Shown here: positions 8,901 through 17,061 of the stretch, one piece after another | Layout of the letters: each line of letters starts with the position of its first letter | How positions within the stretch are numbered: the stretch's first letter is position 1 | Source of the DNA: Streptomyces spongiae | GTDB taxonomy: Bacteria > Actinomycetota > Actinomycetes > Streptomycetales > Streptomycetaceae | DNA length: 36,447 nucleotides | Assembly (NCBI RefSeq): GCF_009377185.1 | Contig: NZ_VJZC01000041.1 | Coordinates: 1-36,447 of the forward strand | Direction of reading: 5' to 3' | The notes under the pieces: generated by a model | Database searches by the model: none | What the model saw: the letters and a program-made list of their open reading frames with translations, nothing else | What the model was told of the DNA's origin: nothing | Position numbers and translations under genes: made by a program

Positions 8901-9161
8901 CCCGGGCCTGGACGGCGAGAAGATCGAGCTCTCCCTGGGCGACGACGGTGTACTGCGCAGCCTGACGGCACGACGTGAGATCGCGCGGTGTCGACGGTTG
9001 CGAATGCCACACCATGAGCCTGAGGGGCCGCCGGGCTGGGTCGAAGCCCTGTATCTGTTGCTCAGCACCAGCCCGTCGACGTCTTCATCGGCGAGCGATT
9101 CAACCCGCTCGGCCGTCCGCTGTCTTGGAAGTGGTGCCGAAGAGGGGATTGCCGTGTTGGG

Positions 9162-9713
9162 TCAGGCATGGGCGGTGAGCCCGGCTTCGACGCCGTCGAG
9201 AATCGACTGCAGTCCGAAGGACACATACGGGCGAGGGGTGGCCGCGAGTGCGGAGCCGATCGCGAACGCGATGATGCTCTGGGCGGCTTGCTCGGCGTCC
9301 TGCCTGGTGAGTCCGGCCGTTTGGCAGACCGCGAGGAGGTGTTGGTCATGGCGATGCCTGGCGGGGCCGTCGAGCGGTTGGATCGTCATGGCGGTCAGGA
9401 GCCAGGGGTGCCGGACACACATCGAACGCAGGTTGTCGGCCATGGCCAGGACGGCCGCACGCCATGGGAGGCCGTCGAGACAGAGTGGAGCCTGCCCCCA
9501 CACGCTGTCGACGGCCAGCAGGAGCAGTTCGTGTCTGCTCTTGATGTGCCAGTACAGTGCCGCCCCGGTGATGCCGAGACGACTGCCGACCCTTCGCATG
9601 GTCAGGTTCTCGATGCCGCCCTCGTCCAGAAGGACGACGGCGGCCTGGACGATCTGCTCCTGACGCAGAGGGTCGTGGGTCGTGCCTGTCGTCGCCGTCA
9701 TGGTCCTGTTCAC
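9162..9713 (-). CDS. TetR-family regulator, last gene of the hydrolase operon
   Basis: A TetR-type repressor of about 183 residues. The HTH domain reads RQEQIVQAAVVLLDEGGIEN, LTMRRVGSRLGITGAALYWH and IKSRHELLLLAVDSVWG, and the C-terminal domain ends QSILDGVEAGLTAHA. AGAAGG lies just before GTG 9713; ATG at 9701 is an alternative start, and the frame stays open to 9806. It follows the amidohydrolase gene in the same direction, 123 bp downstream. Placement at the end of a catabolic operon fits a local repressor, and the palindrome at 14510-14524 over the operon promoter is its most likely operator (inference). Confidence 0.85.
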   Translation of the reverse strand: MNRTMTATTGTTHDPLRQEQIVQAAVVLLDEGGIENLTMRRVGSRLGITGAALYWHIKSRHELLLLAVDSVWGQAPLCLDGLPWRAAVLAMADNLRSMCVRHPWLLTAMTIQPLDGPARHRHDQHLLAVCQTAGLTRQDAEQAAQSIIAFAIGSALAATPRPYVSFGLQSILDGVEAGLTAHA

Positions 9714-9836
9714 GTCGCCTTCTGCTGTGTGTAGGGGGCGCGGATCCGAGGGCTGGGGACGGCGGCCGTCGTGCCGGCGAGGAAGGAGTGCCGTGTCCGC
9801 CGGCACGCGGTTCCTGCTTCGAGCCTGTTGGGGGTG

Positions 9837-11162
9837 TCAGGCCTGAGGGCCTGCGGGCCCGATGCTGCGCAGCAGCCGCTCTCCGGACTCGCGGAGCTGG
9901 TCTTTGACGTCGGCGAGTTGGGACGTGAGCGGGGCGTGATCGCGTTTGCGCCAGGTGCCGGCGACCATCACCGCTTCGATGTTGGCGATGTCGGCGTGCA
10001 GGACCGTGGCGACCGGGTCGTGTGCCGGCCACAGGTTGAAAGCCCGGGCGTCGACGGCGACCAGATCGGCTTGCATGCCCACCTCGATCCGGCCCACCCG
10101 GTCGGCCAGGCCCAGCGCCTTTGCCCCTTCGACCGTGGCCCAGGCCAGTGCCTGTTTGGCGGTGACCGAAGCGGTGTTGGCGTGCATGCCGGTCTCCTGT
10201 CGGTGTTGGGCGTGGTCCAGGCCGCGCTGGTGGGCCAGGGCGATGCGGGCTGCGGTGAGGAGCTTGCCGGGTACGGCGGTGTCGATGTCGGTGCCCAGGG
10301 AGGGCGCCGCGTGCAGGCGCAGCAGGGACCCGGTGATGGGCGTGCCGTGTCCTTGGCCCAGTTCGTTCTCCGGGGTGGTGGTGAAGGTGACGCCCGCTTC
10401 GAGGAGCATCTTGAGCCAGTCGTCGGGCAGGTCGACCCCGTGCACGATGTTGGTCAGAGGGCTGAACAGTCCGGCGGCGCGCACCGCTTCCCAGCCGGGT
10501 GCGGGTTCTCCGCCGCTCTGGTGCATGGAAACGACGAGGCCGCGTTCCGAGCCGGCTCGGAAATCGGCGACCGCCGTCTCGGGCGAGGAGTACTGCGGCC
10601 CCTGCAGGGCCATGCCCAGGGTGAGGAGGGCGTGGTCGCGGACAGGGCCCTCGAGCAGCCGGTCGATCTCGGTGAGGGGGTGGGGGGTGTCCGGCGCGCG
10701 GTAGGGCGTGCCGTGCAGGAAGACGGCACGGATGCCTGCCTGGGCCAGGCCTTCGACGGCGGCGTCGGCGTGCTCGGGCGACAGGGCGTTGTGACACCAG
10801 TCGCCGAGGGTGGTCGTGCCGCAGTTGAGCTGGTTCAGGGCGCCGGCGAGATTGCTGATGTGCATGTCGGCCGGGGTGTAGTGCCCCACGCACTCGCCGT
10901 GGAGGTGGGTGAGGTACTCCATCAGCGTCCAGTCGGCGCCCGCGGAGCGCAGAGCGGTCTGCCAGGTGTGCAGGTGGGCGTTGACCAGGCCGGGGATGAC
11001 GATGCGGCCGGAGAAGTCGACGATTTCGGTGTCGGGCGCCTCGATGTTCTCGCCGACGGCGGCGATGCGGTCACCGTCGACGAGGACATCGGCGTGCTCG
11101 GCGTCCGGACGGCCCGGCACCATCGTGATGACCTGCGCCCCGCGCAGCAGTACGCGACTCAT
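9837..11162 (-). CDS. Metal-dependent amidohydrolase (TrzA/AtzA-like family)
   Basis: A 441-residue member of the amidohydrolase superfamily, the group that includes cytosine deaminase, chlorohydrolases and 8-oxoguanine deaminase. Seen: a beta-sandwich lead (VLLRGAQVITM, VDGDRIAAVG), the metal-binding HxH in NAHLHTWQTALRS (H63, H65), a possible third ligand in SMHQSGG, a further His in VHGVDLPDD, the Asp motif SLGTDID, and the closing VGRIEVGMQADLVAVD strand. Length is normal. GGAGG sits 8 bp before the ATG. Substrate is not predictable; hydrolytic removal of an amino, amide or halide group is the family range. It lies 59 bp after the FAD monooxygenase and is probably in the same transcript. 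Confidence 0.88.
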   Translation of the reverse strand: MSRVLLRGAQVITMVPGRPDAEHADVLVDGDRIAAVGENIEAPDTEIVDFSGRIVIPGLVNAHLHTWQTALRSAGADWTLMEYLTHLHGECVGHYTPADMHISNLAGALNQLNCGTTTLGDWCHNALSPEHADAAVEGLAQAGIRAVFLHGTPYRAPDTPHPLTEIDRLLEGPVRDHALLTLGMALQGPQYSSPETAVADFRAGSERGLVVSMHQSGGEPAPGWEAVRAAGLFSPLTNIVHGVDLPDDWLKMLLEAGVTFTTTPENELGQGHGTPITGSLLRLHAAPSLGTDIDTAVPGKLLTAARIALAHQRGLDHAQHRQETGMHANTASVTAKQALAWATVEGAKALGLADRVGRIEVGMQADLVAVDARAFNLWPAHDPVATVLHADIANIEAVMVAGTWRKRDHAPLTSQLADVKDQLRESGERLLRSIGPAGPQA

Positions 11163-11221
11163 GCGGTGGGCCTCCAGCCGGGGGAGGTGTGGCTCTGCTG
11201 GGACATGGTGCGGCTCCTTGC

Positions 11222-12751
11222 TTATGGCGTCATTGCCCGCGCGGCGGATCGTGTGGTGGTGAGGAAGTCCCGGGTGGCGATGTGCCCGATGTAGCCGTCG
11301 GGACGGATCAGCACCAGCGTGTCGCCGTCCAGGCCGTAAGCGTCCTTCAGCGTGTTCTCAGGGTCGGAAAGGGTGAGGTTGTCGGCGGCACGCGCCCCGA
11401 CCGTCAGCCGCTTCAGCTGAGCGCCGGCTGTTGGCCAGGGGAGCACTGCGAGGTCGCGGGCGGCACCCGCGCCGTAGGCGATGGCAGTGAAGTGCGGCCC
11501 GCGGCAGACGTCGAACAGCCGGGTCCCGGTCCCGTCGGCACGAAGCAGCTCGGCGTCCGGGGCGCGGTCACCCACGCGCAGCGTCGAGGTACGCATGCCG
11601 TCGGCGGGAGCGAGCGGACCGCCGTAGTAGGTCAGGGCGAGTTGCTGCTCGTCCTTGCCCCGCTTCATGCTCGACGGGTCGAGCTTGGCGATGCCTCCCC
11701 ACTTCGCCGTGGACAGGCCCAGCACCCCGGCCGCGATCGGCTGCCTTTCCGCCTCGTAGGTGTCCAGCAGTGCCGCGCTCGCCCCGGCGAGGGTCTGACT
11801 GATTTTCCAGCCGAGGTTGTAGCCGTCCTGCATGCCCGTGTTCAGGCCCTGGGCACCGGCCGGGGTGTGGACGTGCGCGGCGTCACCGACGAGGAAGACA
11901 CGTCCTCGGCCATAGTTCTCCGCCAGGCGGATGTTCGGTCGGAACACCGACGTCCAGTGGATGTCGTGCAACTGAATGCGCCGGTCGCGGGTGTGGGAGT
12001 GGATCCGCTGGAGGATGTCGTCCTTGTCCGAGGGCGGTTCCTCGTCGGGCCCGAAGCTGATCATCCACTGGAACATGTCGCTGCCGGGGAGCGGGCAGGC
12101 GCCGATCCGCTTGCCGCCGCGGCCGGGCCACATGTGCCACCGGTTGCGGGCCAGCCCGGTCACGGTGGCATCGACGATGAGCATCCGGTCGCTCTCGTGC
12201 GTCGTCCCGACGAAACCGATGCCGAGTTGCTTGCGGACCGCGCTGGAACCGCCGTCAGCGCCTACGACGTACCGGGCGACGATCTCCCCGGTGCCGTCCG
12301 CGCCCGCCACCTTGGCGACCACCGTGTCCTCGTCCTGCGTCAGCTCGGTCAGCTCCCTGCCGAACCCGATCTCACGGCCGAGTTCGCTGAGCCGGGCGTG
12401 CAGTGCGCGGTCCGTGCGGAACTGAGGGATCAGCCAGGTGTTCGGGTAGGGGACGTCCGGGGTCGCGTCCCTGTGGGTGAACATCTTCCAGGGCACGGCG
12501 AGGGGGCCCGCATGGATCCCGAGCCTGGGATAGGTGCTGCCGCCGGCCAGCACCTCGTCGAGGGCGCCGAGGTCTTCGAGGACTTCGAGGCTGCGGGGCT
12601 GGACGCCCTTGGCGCGGGACCCCTCGAAGGCATGGGGAGACCTGTCGATGATCCGTACATCGAGTCCCCGCCGTACGAGGTCGATCGCCACAGCGGAGCC
12701 CGAAGGGCCCGCACCGATGACCAGGACGTCGACGACCTGCGGGTTGTTCAT
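11222..12751 (-). CDS. FAD-dependent aromatic-ring monooxygenase (PheA/TfdB-like)
   Basis: A 509-residue flavoprotein of the FAD_binding_3 family, which hydroxylates phenolic or polyketide rings with NAD(P)H and O2. The N-terminal dinucleotide fold is VLVIGAGPSGSAVAIDLVRR; the second FAD motif is GRVFLVGDAAHVHTPAGAQG, followed by LNTGMQDGYNLGWK. A thioredoxin-like C-terminal domain (DRAPDAELLRADGTGTRLFD, VLIRPDGYIGHIA) completes the usual architecture. ATG at 12751 overlaps the stop of the upstream hydrolase gene by 4 bp (ATGA), with AAAGG 8 bp before it. Translational coupling to a C-C or ester hydrolase suggests that it creates that enzyme's substrate or processes its product. Confidence 0.9.
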   Translation of the reverse strand: MNNPQVVDVLVIGAGPSGSAVAIDLVRRGLDVRIIDRSPHAFEGSRAKGVQPRSLEVLEDLGALDEVLAGGSTYPRLGIHAGPLAVPWKMFTHRDATPDVPYPNTWLIPQFRTDRALHARLSELGREIGFGRELTELTQDEDTVVAKVAGADGTGEIVARYVVGADGGSSAVRKQLGIGFVGTTHESDRMLIVDATVTGLARNRWHMWPGRGGKRIGACPLPGSDMFQWMISFGPDEEPPSDKDDILQRIHSHTRDRRIQLHDIHWTSVFRPNIRLAENYGRGRVFLVGDAAHVHTPAGAQGLNTGMQDGYNLGWKISQTLAGASAALLDTYEAERQPIAAGVLGLSTAKWGGIAKLDPSSMKRGKDEQQLALTYYGGPLAPADGMRTSTLRVGDRAPDAELLRADGTGTRLFDVCRGPHFTAIAYGAGAARDLAVLPWPTAGAQLKRLTVGARAADNLTLSDPENTLKDAYGLDGDTLVLIRPDGYIGHIATRDFLTTTRSAARAMTP

Positions 12752-13653
12752 GAGTCGAGCCTTTCGGCGCGTGCGGCCACGAACGGGACGATCTGATCGG
12801 CGACGTGGCGCGGGCGTTCAAATGGGGCCATGTGCCCGCACTCGGGAATGACATGACGATGCTGGGGCTTCAGCAGGGCGCGAGCCGTGTCGAGGTGGGC
12901 CAAGGGCGTGACGTCGTCCTCGTCGCCCCACAGGAGCAGCGTGGGAATGCCCAGTGCGCCCGTCTGCCGGAAGAGGTCGTCACGGCCGGAGACCGGCAGG
13001 TGTTGCAGCGTGTCGAAGACCGCGTACAGCGAACCCTCGAAGCGAAAGGCGTCGAGGACCATGTCCGTCAGTTTCGAGCCGAGCTCGGGGTCGCGGACGT
13101 TGTGCCCGAGGTGCTCCTGGAGTATCCGGCGGCCGCGCCGCCGGGCGACGATACCGGCCAGCAGATCGTTGCGCAGTATCCGGTGAGGGGAGGTCGGCCG
13201 CGGTTTCGCGAGACCGGCGGGGCCGACGATGGTCAGGGTGGACACCAACGAGCGATGCCGGGCGGCGTAGTTCATGGCGACCAGCGCCCCCATGGAGGTG
13301 CCCACGAGATGCAGCGGGCGCGTGATCAGGCCGAGCTGTTCGGTCAACTCGGTCAGCTGTCGCGCGAAGAGGGTTTCGTCGTATCGCGCCCGCACCCGGT
13401 CCGAGTAGCCGCGGCCGTACGCGCTGCAGGTCAGAGTGCGCAGCCCGCGGGCGTTCAGCTTGGTGACGAGGCCGTCCCAGTAGAAGAGCGGGACGGTCAG
13501 GCCGCCCGCCATCACGACCGTCTCGCCGTCCTCGGGGCCCTTCAGTTCGTAGTGCGTGACGCCGTCGGAGAGTTCGACGAAACTGCCGCGCAGGGCTTGC
13601 CGCGATTCGGCGGTGAGCCGTCGGTCCTCGCCCTGTGCGACGAAGTACTTCAT
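12748..13653 (-). CDS. Alpha/beta hydrolase
   Basis: A 301-residue alpha/beta-fold hydrolase. The nucleophile elbow is GTSMGA with Ser120; the acid is Asp246 in WGDEDDVTP; the His is His274 in ECGHMAPFE. An N-terminal extension of about 25 residues precedes the fold. AAGGAGG lies 8 bp before ATG 13653. The open frame upstream of this ATG overlaps the preceding gene and is not used. It begins 19 bp after the first hydrolase gene and overlaps the monooxygenase start by 4 bp, so it is firmly within the operon. The fold includes esterases, epoxide hydrolases and MhpC-type C-C hydrolases; the last is attractive beside an aromatic monooxygenase but is not proven. Confidence 0.88.
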   Translation of the reverse strand: MKYFVAQGEDRRLTAESRQALRGSFVELSDGVTHYELKGPEDGETVVMAGGLTVPLFYWDGLVTKLNARGLRTLTCSAYGRGYSDRVRARYDETLFARQLTELTEQLGLITRPLHLVGTSMGALVAMNYAARHRSLVSTLTIVGPAGLAKPRPTSPHRILRNDLLAGIVARRRGRRILQEHLGHNVRDPELGSKLTDMVLDAFRFEGSLYAVFDTLQHLPVSGRDDLFRQTGALGIPTLLLWGDEDDVTPLAHLDTARALLKPQHRHVIPECGHMAPFERPRHVADQIVPFVAARAERLDS

Positions 13654-13672
13654 GGAACGGGCCTCCTTGGCC

Positions 13673-14506
13673 TCAGTGCGTGGGGGTGTCGGTGGAGGAG
13701 CGCAGGAACTTCGCGATCGCGTCCGAGACCCACTGGGGCTCCTCTTCGGGCAGCAGGTGACCGCCGCGGGGGTGCACCAGCTCTGCGGCGCCGGGGATGT
13801 CACGGGTGAAGTGCTGGCCGTCGATGTCCGCGCTGCGCAGTACCAGCGTGGGTGTCGTGATGTGGGGGATCTGCGCGCTGCGGTCGGGCTGGTCCGTGTT
13901 GCAGAAGTCGACGAAGGCCGAGCGGTTCCCGGGCCGGTTCATGAGCTGGTGGGCGCGGTCCACCATGGCGTCGTCCACGATCGTCGAGTGCGAGCCGACG
14001 TTCGAGCGCAGGTTGCGTTCGATGGCGCCGCGCGGCATCACCCGCCGCAGCAGGGGGCGCAGTAGTGGGTTGCGTGTCAGGCGCATGCCGGCCGGTATCT
14101 CTTTCTCCGGGTATCCGGTGGCGTTTACCAGCACCAGGCCGGTCAGCCGCTCCGGGTGGTTCAGCGCGAGGTTCCAGGCGATGTTGCCGCCCAGTGAATT
14201 GCCCGCCACCGCGTAGCGCGGCACGCCCAGCGTCTCCAGGAAGTCCGCCACCGTCGCGGCATAGGCCGGGATGCGGTAGTCGCGGTCCACGCGAGGGCCT
14301 GTCAGGCCGAACCCCGGCAGGTCGGGGCGGATGACGTCGAACGACTCCGACAGCAGGTCCGCCGCACGGTCGAAGTGCTGAAGCGACGACGCGCTGCCGT
14401 GCAGCAGGACGAGTGCCGGGCCGCCGCCGGCGCGTTTGTAGTGGATCCGCAATCCACCCACCACGACGAACCGGGAATCGGGCTGCGGCTCAGACCAGGT
14501 ACTCAT
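13673..14506 (-). CDS. Alpha/beta hydrolase, first gene of the operon
   Basis: A 277-residue alpha/beta-fold hydrolase. It shows the oxyanion motif LLHGSASSLQHF, the elbow GNSLGGN with Ser104, an acid in SADIDGQHF (Asp227 or Asp229) and the catalytic His250 in RGGHLLPEE. The sequence style (RPDLPGFGLTG, AVAGNSLGGNIAWNLA) is that of MhpC-like or haloalkane-dehalogenase-like enzymes. No Shine-Dalgarno sequence precedes the ATG. Instead a promoter places the probable transcript start at or next to the ATG, so the message is probably leaderless. It differs clearly from the hydrolase that follows it, so the two are not recent duplicates. Confidence 0.88.
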   Translation of the reverse strand: MSTWSEPQPDSRFVVVGGLRIHYKRAGGGPALVLLHGSASSLQHFDRAADLLSESFDVIRPDLPGFGLTGPRVDRDYRIPAYAATVADFLETLGVPRYAVAGNSLGGNIAWNLALNHPERLTGLVLVNATGYPEKEIPAGMRLTRNPLLRPLLRRVMPRGAIERNLRSNVGSHSTIVDDAMVDRAHQLMNRPGNRSAFVDFCNTDQPDRSAQIPHITTPTLVLRSADIDGQHFTRDIPGAAELVHPRGGHLLPEEEPQWVSDAIAKFLRSSTDTPTH

Positions 14507-14509
14507 AAT

Positions 14510-14524
14510 GGATACACTGTTACC
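14510..14524. promoter_or_regulatory. Palindromic operator candidate
   Basis: ggatacactgttacc is a 15-bp imperfect palindrome (GGWWACASTGTWWCC). It covers the -10 box and ends 3 bp before the start codon. Its size and place fit a TetR-type repressor; the operon's own TetR is the natural candidate. Confidence 0.5.
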
Positions 14525-14543
14525 GATAAGGTGATCGTGTCAA
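14514..14543 (-). promoter_or_regulatory. Promoter of the hydrolase operon (probably leaderless)
   Basis: On the minus strand a perfect -35 TTGACA (14538-14543) is followed after 18 bp by CAGTGT (14514-14519). The predicted start is at about 14506-14507, on the ATG of the first hydrolase gene, and no ribosome site is present. Confidence 0.5.
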
Positions 14544-14671
14544 GTGCAAGTCCTGGGCAGTCGCGGCATCGCGGTCTGCGACGTCGAGCGCACGCTTCGG
14601 GGGCGCCTCGCCGGGGTGGCGTCCGGAGCCGTGTGCGACGCTCATCCCGGCATGGCCTCGGACCGTGTCGG

Positions 14672-14740
14672 TCGGCGGTCGACCAGCATGTTCGGCGGCT
14701 TGAGGTCGCCGCCGGGCGGCGGCTGTTCGCCCGCGGTGGA
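14672..14740 (+). pseudogene. LysR-type HTH fragment
   Basis: SAVDQHVRRLEVAAGRRLFA followed by RGG matches the recognition helix and wing of LysR regulators. Nothing else of the gene is readable in the surrounding frames. Confidence 0.45.
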
Positions 14741-15010
14741 CCTGACGATCGTTATCGGCGTATGCGCCCGCAGTCTGCTGGGAGGCGTCTGGTGCCCGAC
14801 AGGGGCGAAGGGCGTGGATACGTTGGCCATGCAGGACAGGCCATGCCGCTGCCGTGGCTGCCGCTGCTGGCCCGACGCCCTCGATGCTGCTTTGGGTGTC
14901 TGCGCCCGATCAGTGAGGGCCTGGCCCGCAGTATCTCGATCGTCGCCGCTGACACCAGGGTCAGCGAGGTGCAGGTGCGTGCCTGTGCCTCGCTGACCTC
15001 ACTGCTGGGG

Positions 15011-15172
15011 TCAGTCGGCTGTTGGCGGTGCCTTCGGTGCGCTCAGTAGGGCGCCGACCGCTGCGGCGACAACGAGGACACTCACGTCGCTCACGGAAGC
15101 GGACAGGCCTTCCATGAAAGCGCTCTTGACGCCGTCGATGAGGGTCGCACCCTGGGAGCCGAGTTGATTGGT
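15011..15172 (-). pseudogene. Membrane transporter C-terminal fragment (MFS-like)
   Basis: The minus-strand reading ATLIDGVKSAFMEGLSASVS then VLVVAAAVGALLSAPKAP, ending at a stop, has the last transmembrane helix and short tail typical of DHA2-type drug transporters. The rest of the gene is absent. Between here and 15568 I see no gene. Confidence 0.4.
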
Positions 15173-15568
15173 ACGTGGAGGCTGGCGGCTGCCGAGTGGC
15201 GTACGGACTCGGCTGTGTCGGTGGGGAGTTGGGTGTCGGCGTACACATGGACGTCAACTCGTATGCCGACATTGGGCGACGGAGTCGGGCAGGGGGGATC
15301 GGTGGTGGTTTCTGTAGATCGAACCCATGAGGGCCATTCCGGCCGAAGATCAGCCTTGCGGGTGGTGTCGTTCATGGCGGTGCTGCATCCGGCCGAGGGA
15401 GCCGGTGCCAGTTGGGCGACACGGAGCGCGCCGCGCCCTCAGGCCGGCGCCAGGGCACTGGCAGACGTCCCTCAGCCTTCACCGACCCGGCAACGGGCCA
15501 AGAGACGTCGTCGCGGGCCCGGTTGAGCCTCCAGTAACGAGCCCCTGACCAGCCAGGGAACGCACGCT

Positions 15569-15711
15569 GCCAAGAAGATCGTCGGCAGGAAGCGCGGCAT
15601 CCTCGCCGACACGGATCGGCCTCATCCTCGCCGTGACCGTCACCGCCGCCTGCCTCTCGGAGAACGCCCCGGGAATACGCCTCCTCGACCAGGCGAAGGA
15701 GAAGTACCCGA
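15569..15711 (+). pseudogene. IS5-family transposase, first part (split gene)
   Basis: AKKIVGRKRGILADT, then after a small frameshift GLILAVTVTAASL-like sequence and APGIRLLDQAKEKYP form the central DDE region of an IS5-family transposase. The frame is interrupted at 15711 by the 4.6-kb insertion and resumes at 20311: removing the insertion and one copy of the 8-bp duplication gives AKEKYPTVSKSWVDTGFKNA in one open frame. The N-terminal part is missing. Confidence 0.75.
15704..15711 (+). repeat. Target-site duplication, left copy (gtacccga)
   Basis: The 8-bp gtacccga directly before the left end of the insertion is repeated exactly at 20311-20318. Eight bases is the duplication length known for IS66-family elements. 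Confidence 0.8.
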
Positions 15712-15726
15712 GTGTCCATTCACGGG
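15712..15726 (+). repeat. IS66-type terminal repeat, outer left
   Basis: gtgtccattcacggg, 5 bp outside the transposase stop codon. Confidence 0.75.
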
Positions 15727-15730
15727 GTGG

Positions 15731-16869
15731 TCAGGCGGTTGTGGGTGGGAGCCATGGGGTGCCGGCGAGTGCGTCGTGGATGGCGCGCATGGCGGTGAGC
15801 CCGTGGGTGCGGGCGGTGGTCAGGTAGGAGCGGATGCGTAGGTAGCGGTGCGCGCCGGTCAGTCCGCGCCAGCAGCCACTGACTTTCATCTTGACCTTGA
15901 TGTCCCGCAGGGCCTGTTCGGATGCGTTGTTGGTCCAGGTGAGTCCGGGTGTGAAGTCCTGGGTGAAGCGTAGGACCTGAGGGGCCTTGTCAAGGAGGCG
16001 CTCGGCGAGTTGGCGGGCCTTGGGCTTCTTCCCGCCGCTGTGCGGGTTGACGCTGATCCCGCACCGGGCGGCGTTCAGGAACTCCTTCTCGATCCGGGCG
16101 TGTTCGTCCTTCGGCAGCGTGGCGTGTCCGGCGGCGTGGGCCTGCCCGGCTTCGCGCAGGATCCGCTGGGCGGCCCTCGCCCAGGCAGCACGCTCCGGGT
16201 CGGGTGCGTTGTCGATGACGCCTTGCAGGTCGCGCAGCAGGTGCGCGCAGCACAGCTGCACTCCGGCCAGGTGGGTGTCGTACTTGTGGTGGCCGACGTA
16301 GTCCCGGATGAGCACGCCACCGTAGCCAGGCAGGATGCCGAAGCCGTCCAGCGCGGCGTGGCCGCGGTTGTCCGCGGCTCCGTACCAGGTCAGGCCGGTG
16401 GCCCGGACGGTGTAGGCGTAGCCGCGCTCACCTGCCAGGCTGATCGGGGACTCGGCCGTGCCCAGCACGTCCGAGGCGCGCAGGGCCTGCTTCAGCTCCG
16501 CCTCGAACCGGTCCTGCGGCGCGTCCAGCCGCGCCAGGCAGCGGTCGACGAACCCGGTGGAGACCTCCACATCCAGCAGTCCGGCAATGAGCCTGGCGGT
16601 GCGCTCGGTGCTGATCTGCCCCTCCGCGGCCTGAGCGTCGCGAAGGCTCGGAGGCTCGGCCCGTAGCAGGTCGGACCACTGATCCCTGGTGGCGCGTCCG
16701 CGCAGGTAACCGCCCCGCACCGGCAGCGGCGCCGGACCAGGCGCACCTCGACCACTTCCCGCTCGATCAGCGGGATGTCAAAGACCTGGACCGCGCGGAA
16801 GCCCTCCTCCACCGCACCGGACAACGGACAGTTGCAGCCGGAGCACTCGGCCGGCTCGACCCGCTCCAC
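15731..16869 (-). pseudogene. IS66-family transposase (TnpC), N-truncated and frameshifted
   Basis: The reading begins with the IS66 zinc-finger region (VEPAECSGCNCPL, RRRCRCGAVTCADAPPG). Near 16640 it shifts frame into the DDE part: QISTERTARLIAGLLDVEVS, LIRDYVGHHKYDTHLAGVQL with a catalytic Asp, CCAHLLRDLQGV, TWTNNASEQALRDIKVKMKV with the catalytic Glu, and SYLTTARTHGLTAMRAIHDA. The leucine-zipper/HTH N-terminus found in IS66 TnpC is missing: a copy of the terminal repeat (16877-16891) follows almost directly. The missing N-terminus resembles the fragment at 20078-20231. Confidence 0.85.
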
Positions 16870-16876
16870 ACGGTCT

Positions 16877-16891
16877 CCCGTGAATGGACAC
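16877..16891 (-). repeat. IS66-type terminal repeat, inner copy
   Basis: cccgtgaatggacac, an exact inverse of the outer left end. The 8 bases beyond it (gattcaca) do not match gtacccga, so this end does not pair with 15712 as a simple insertion. Confidence 0.75.
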
Positions 16892-16958
16892 GATTCACAC
16901 TCACAGGAATCACTCAGGAATTACTCACTCCACCTCGAATCTTGCGGCTGCGCAGGGA

Positions 16959-16986
16959 TTGACCCTTTCGAACTACCGGCTATACG
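16959..16986 (+). promoter_or_regulatory. Promoter of the cargo carotenoid oxygenase gene
   Basis: TTGACC (16959-16964), 16 bp, TATACG (16981-16986). It lies just inside the inner IS66 end, about 75 bp before the start codon. A GATAT...ATATC inverted repeat (about 17022-17039) between promoter and ribosome site could be an operator. Confidence 0.4.
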
Positions 16987-17061
16987 GTCACTACCAGTCC
17001 CAAATATAGGGATGGTGTTCTGATATTCAGGATCATATCGTTCATGACGAGGAGGGTGTCC

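Noticed and set aside
9771..11294. Long plus-strand open frame of about 500 codons opposite the amidohydrolase
   Set aside because: High-GC antisense frame with no ribosome site or family motif; the minus-strand gene is well supported.
15712..16891. Simple stand-alone IS66 copy between the left and inner repeats
   Set aside because: The flanking 8-mers (gtacccga and gattcaca) differ, whereas gtacccga pairs with the far right end at 20311.
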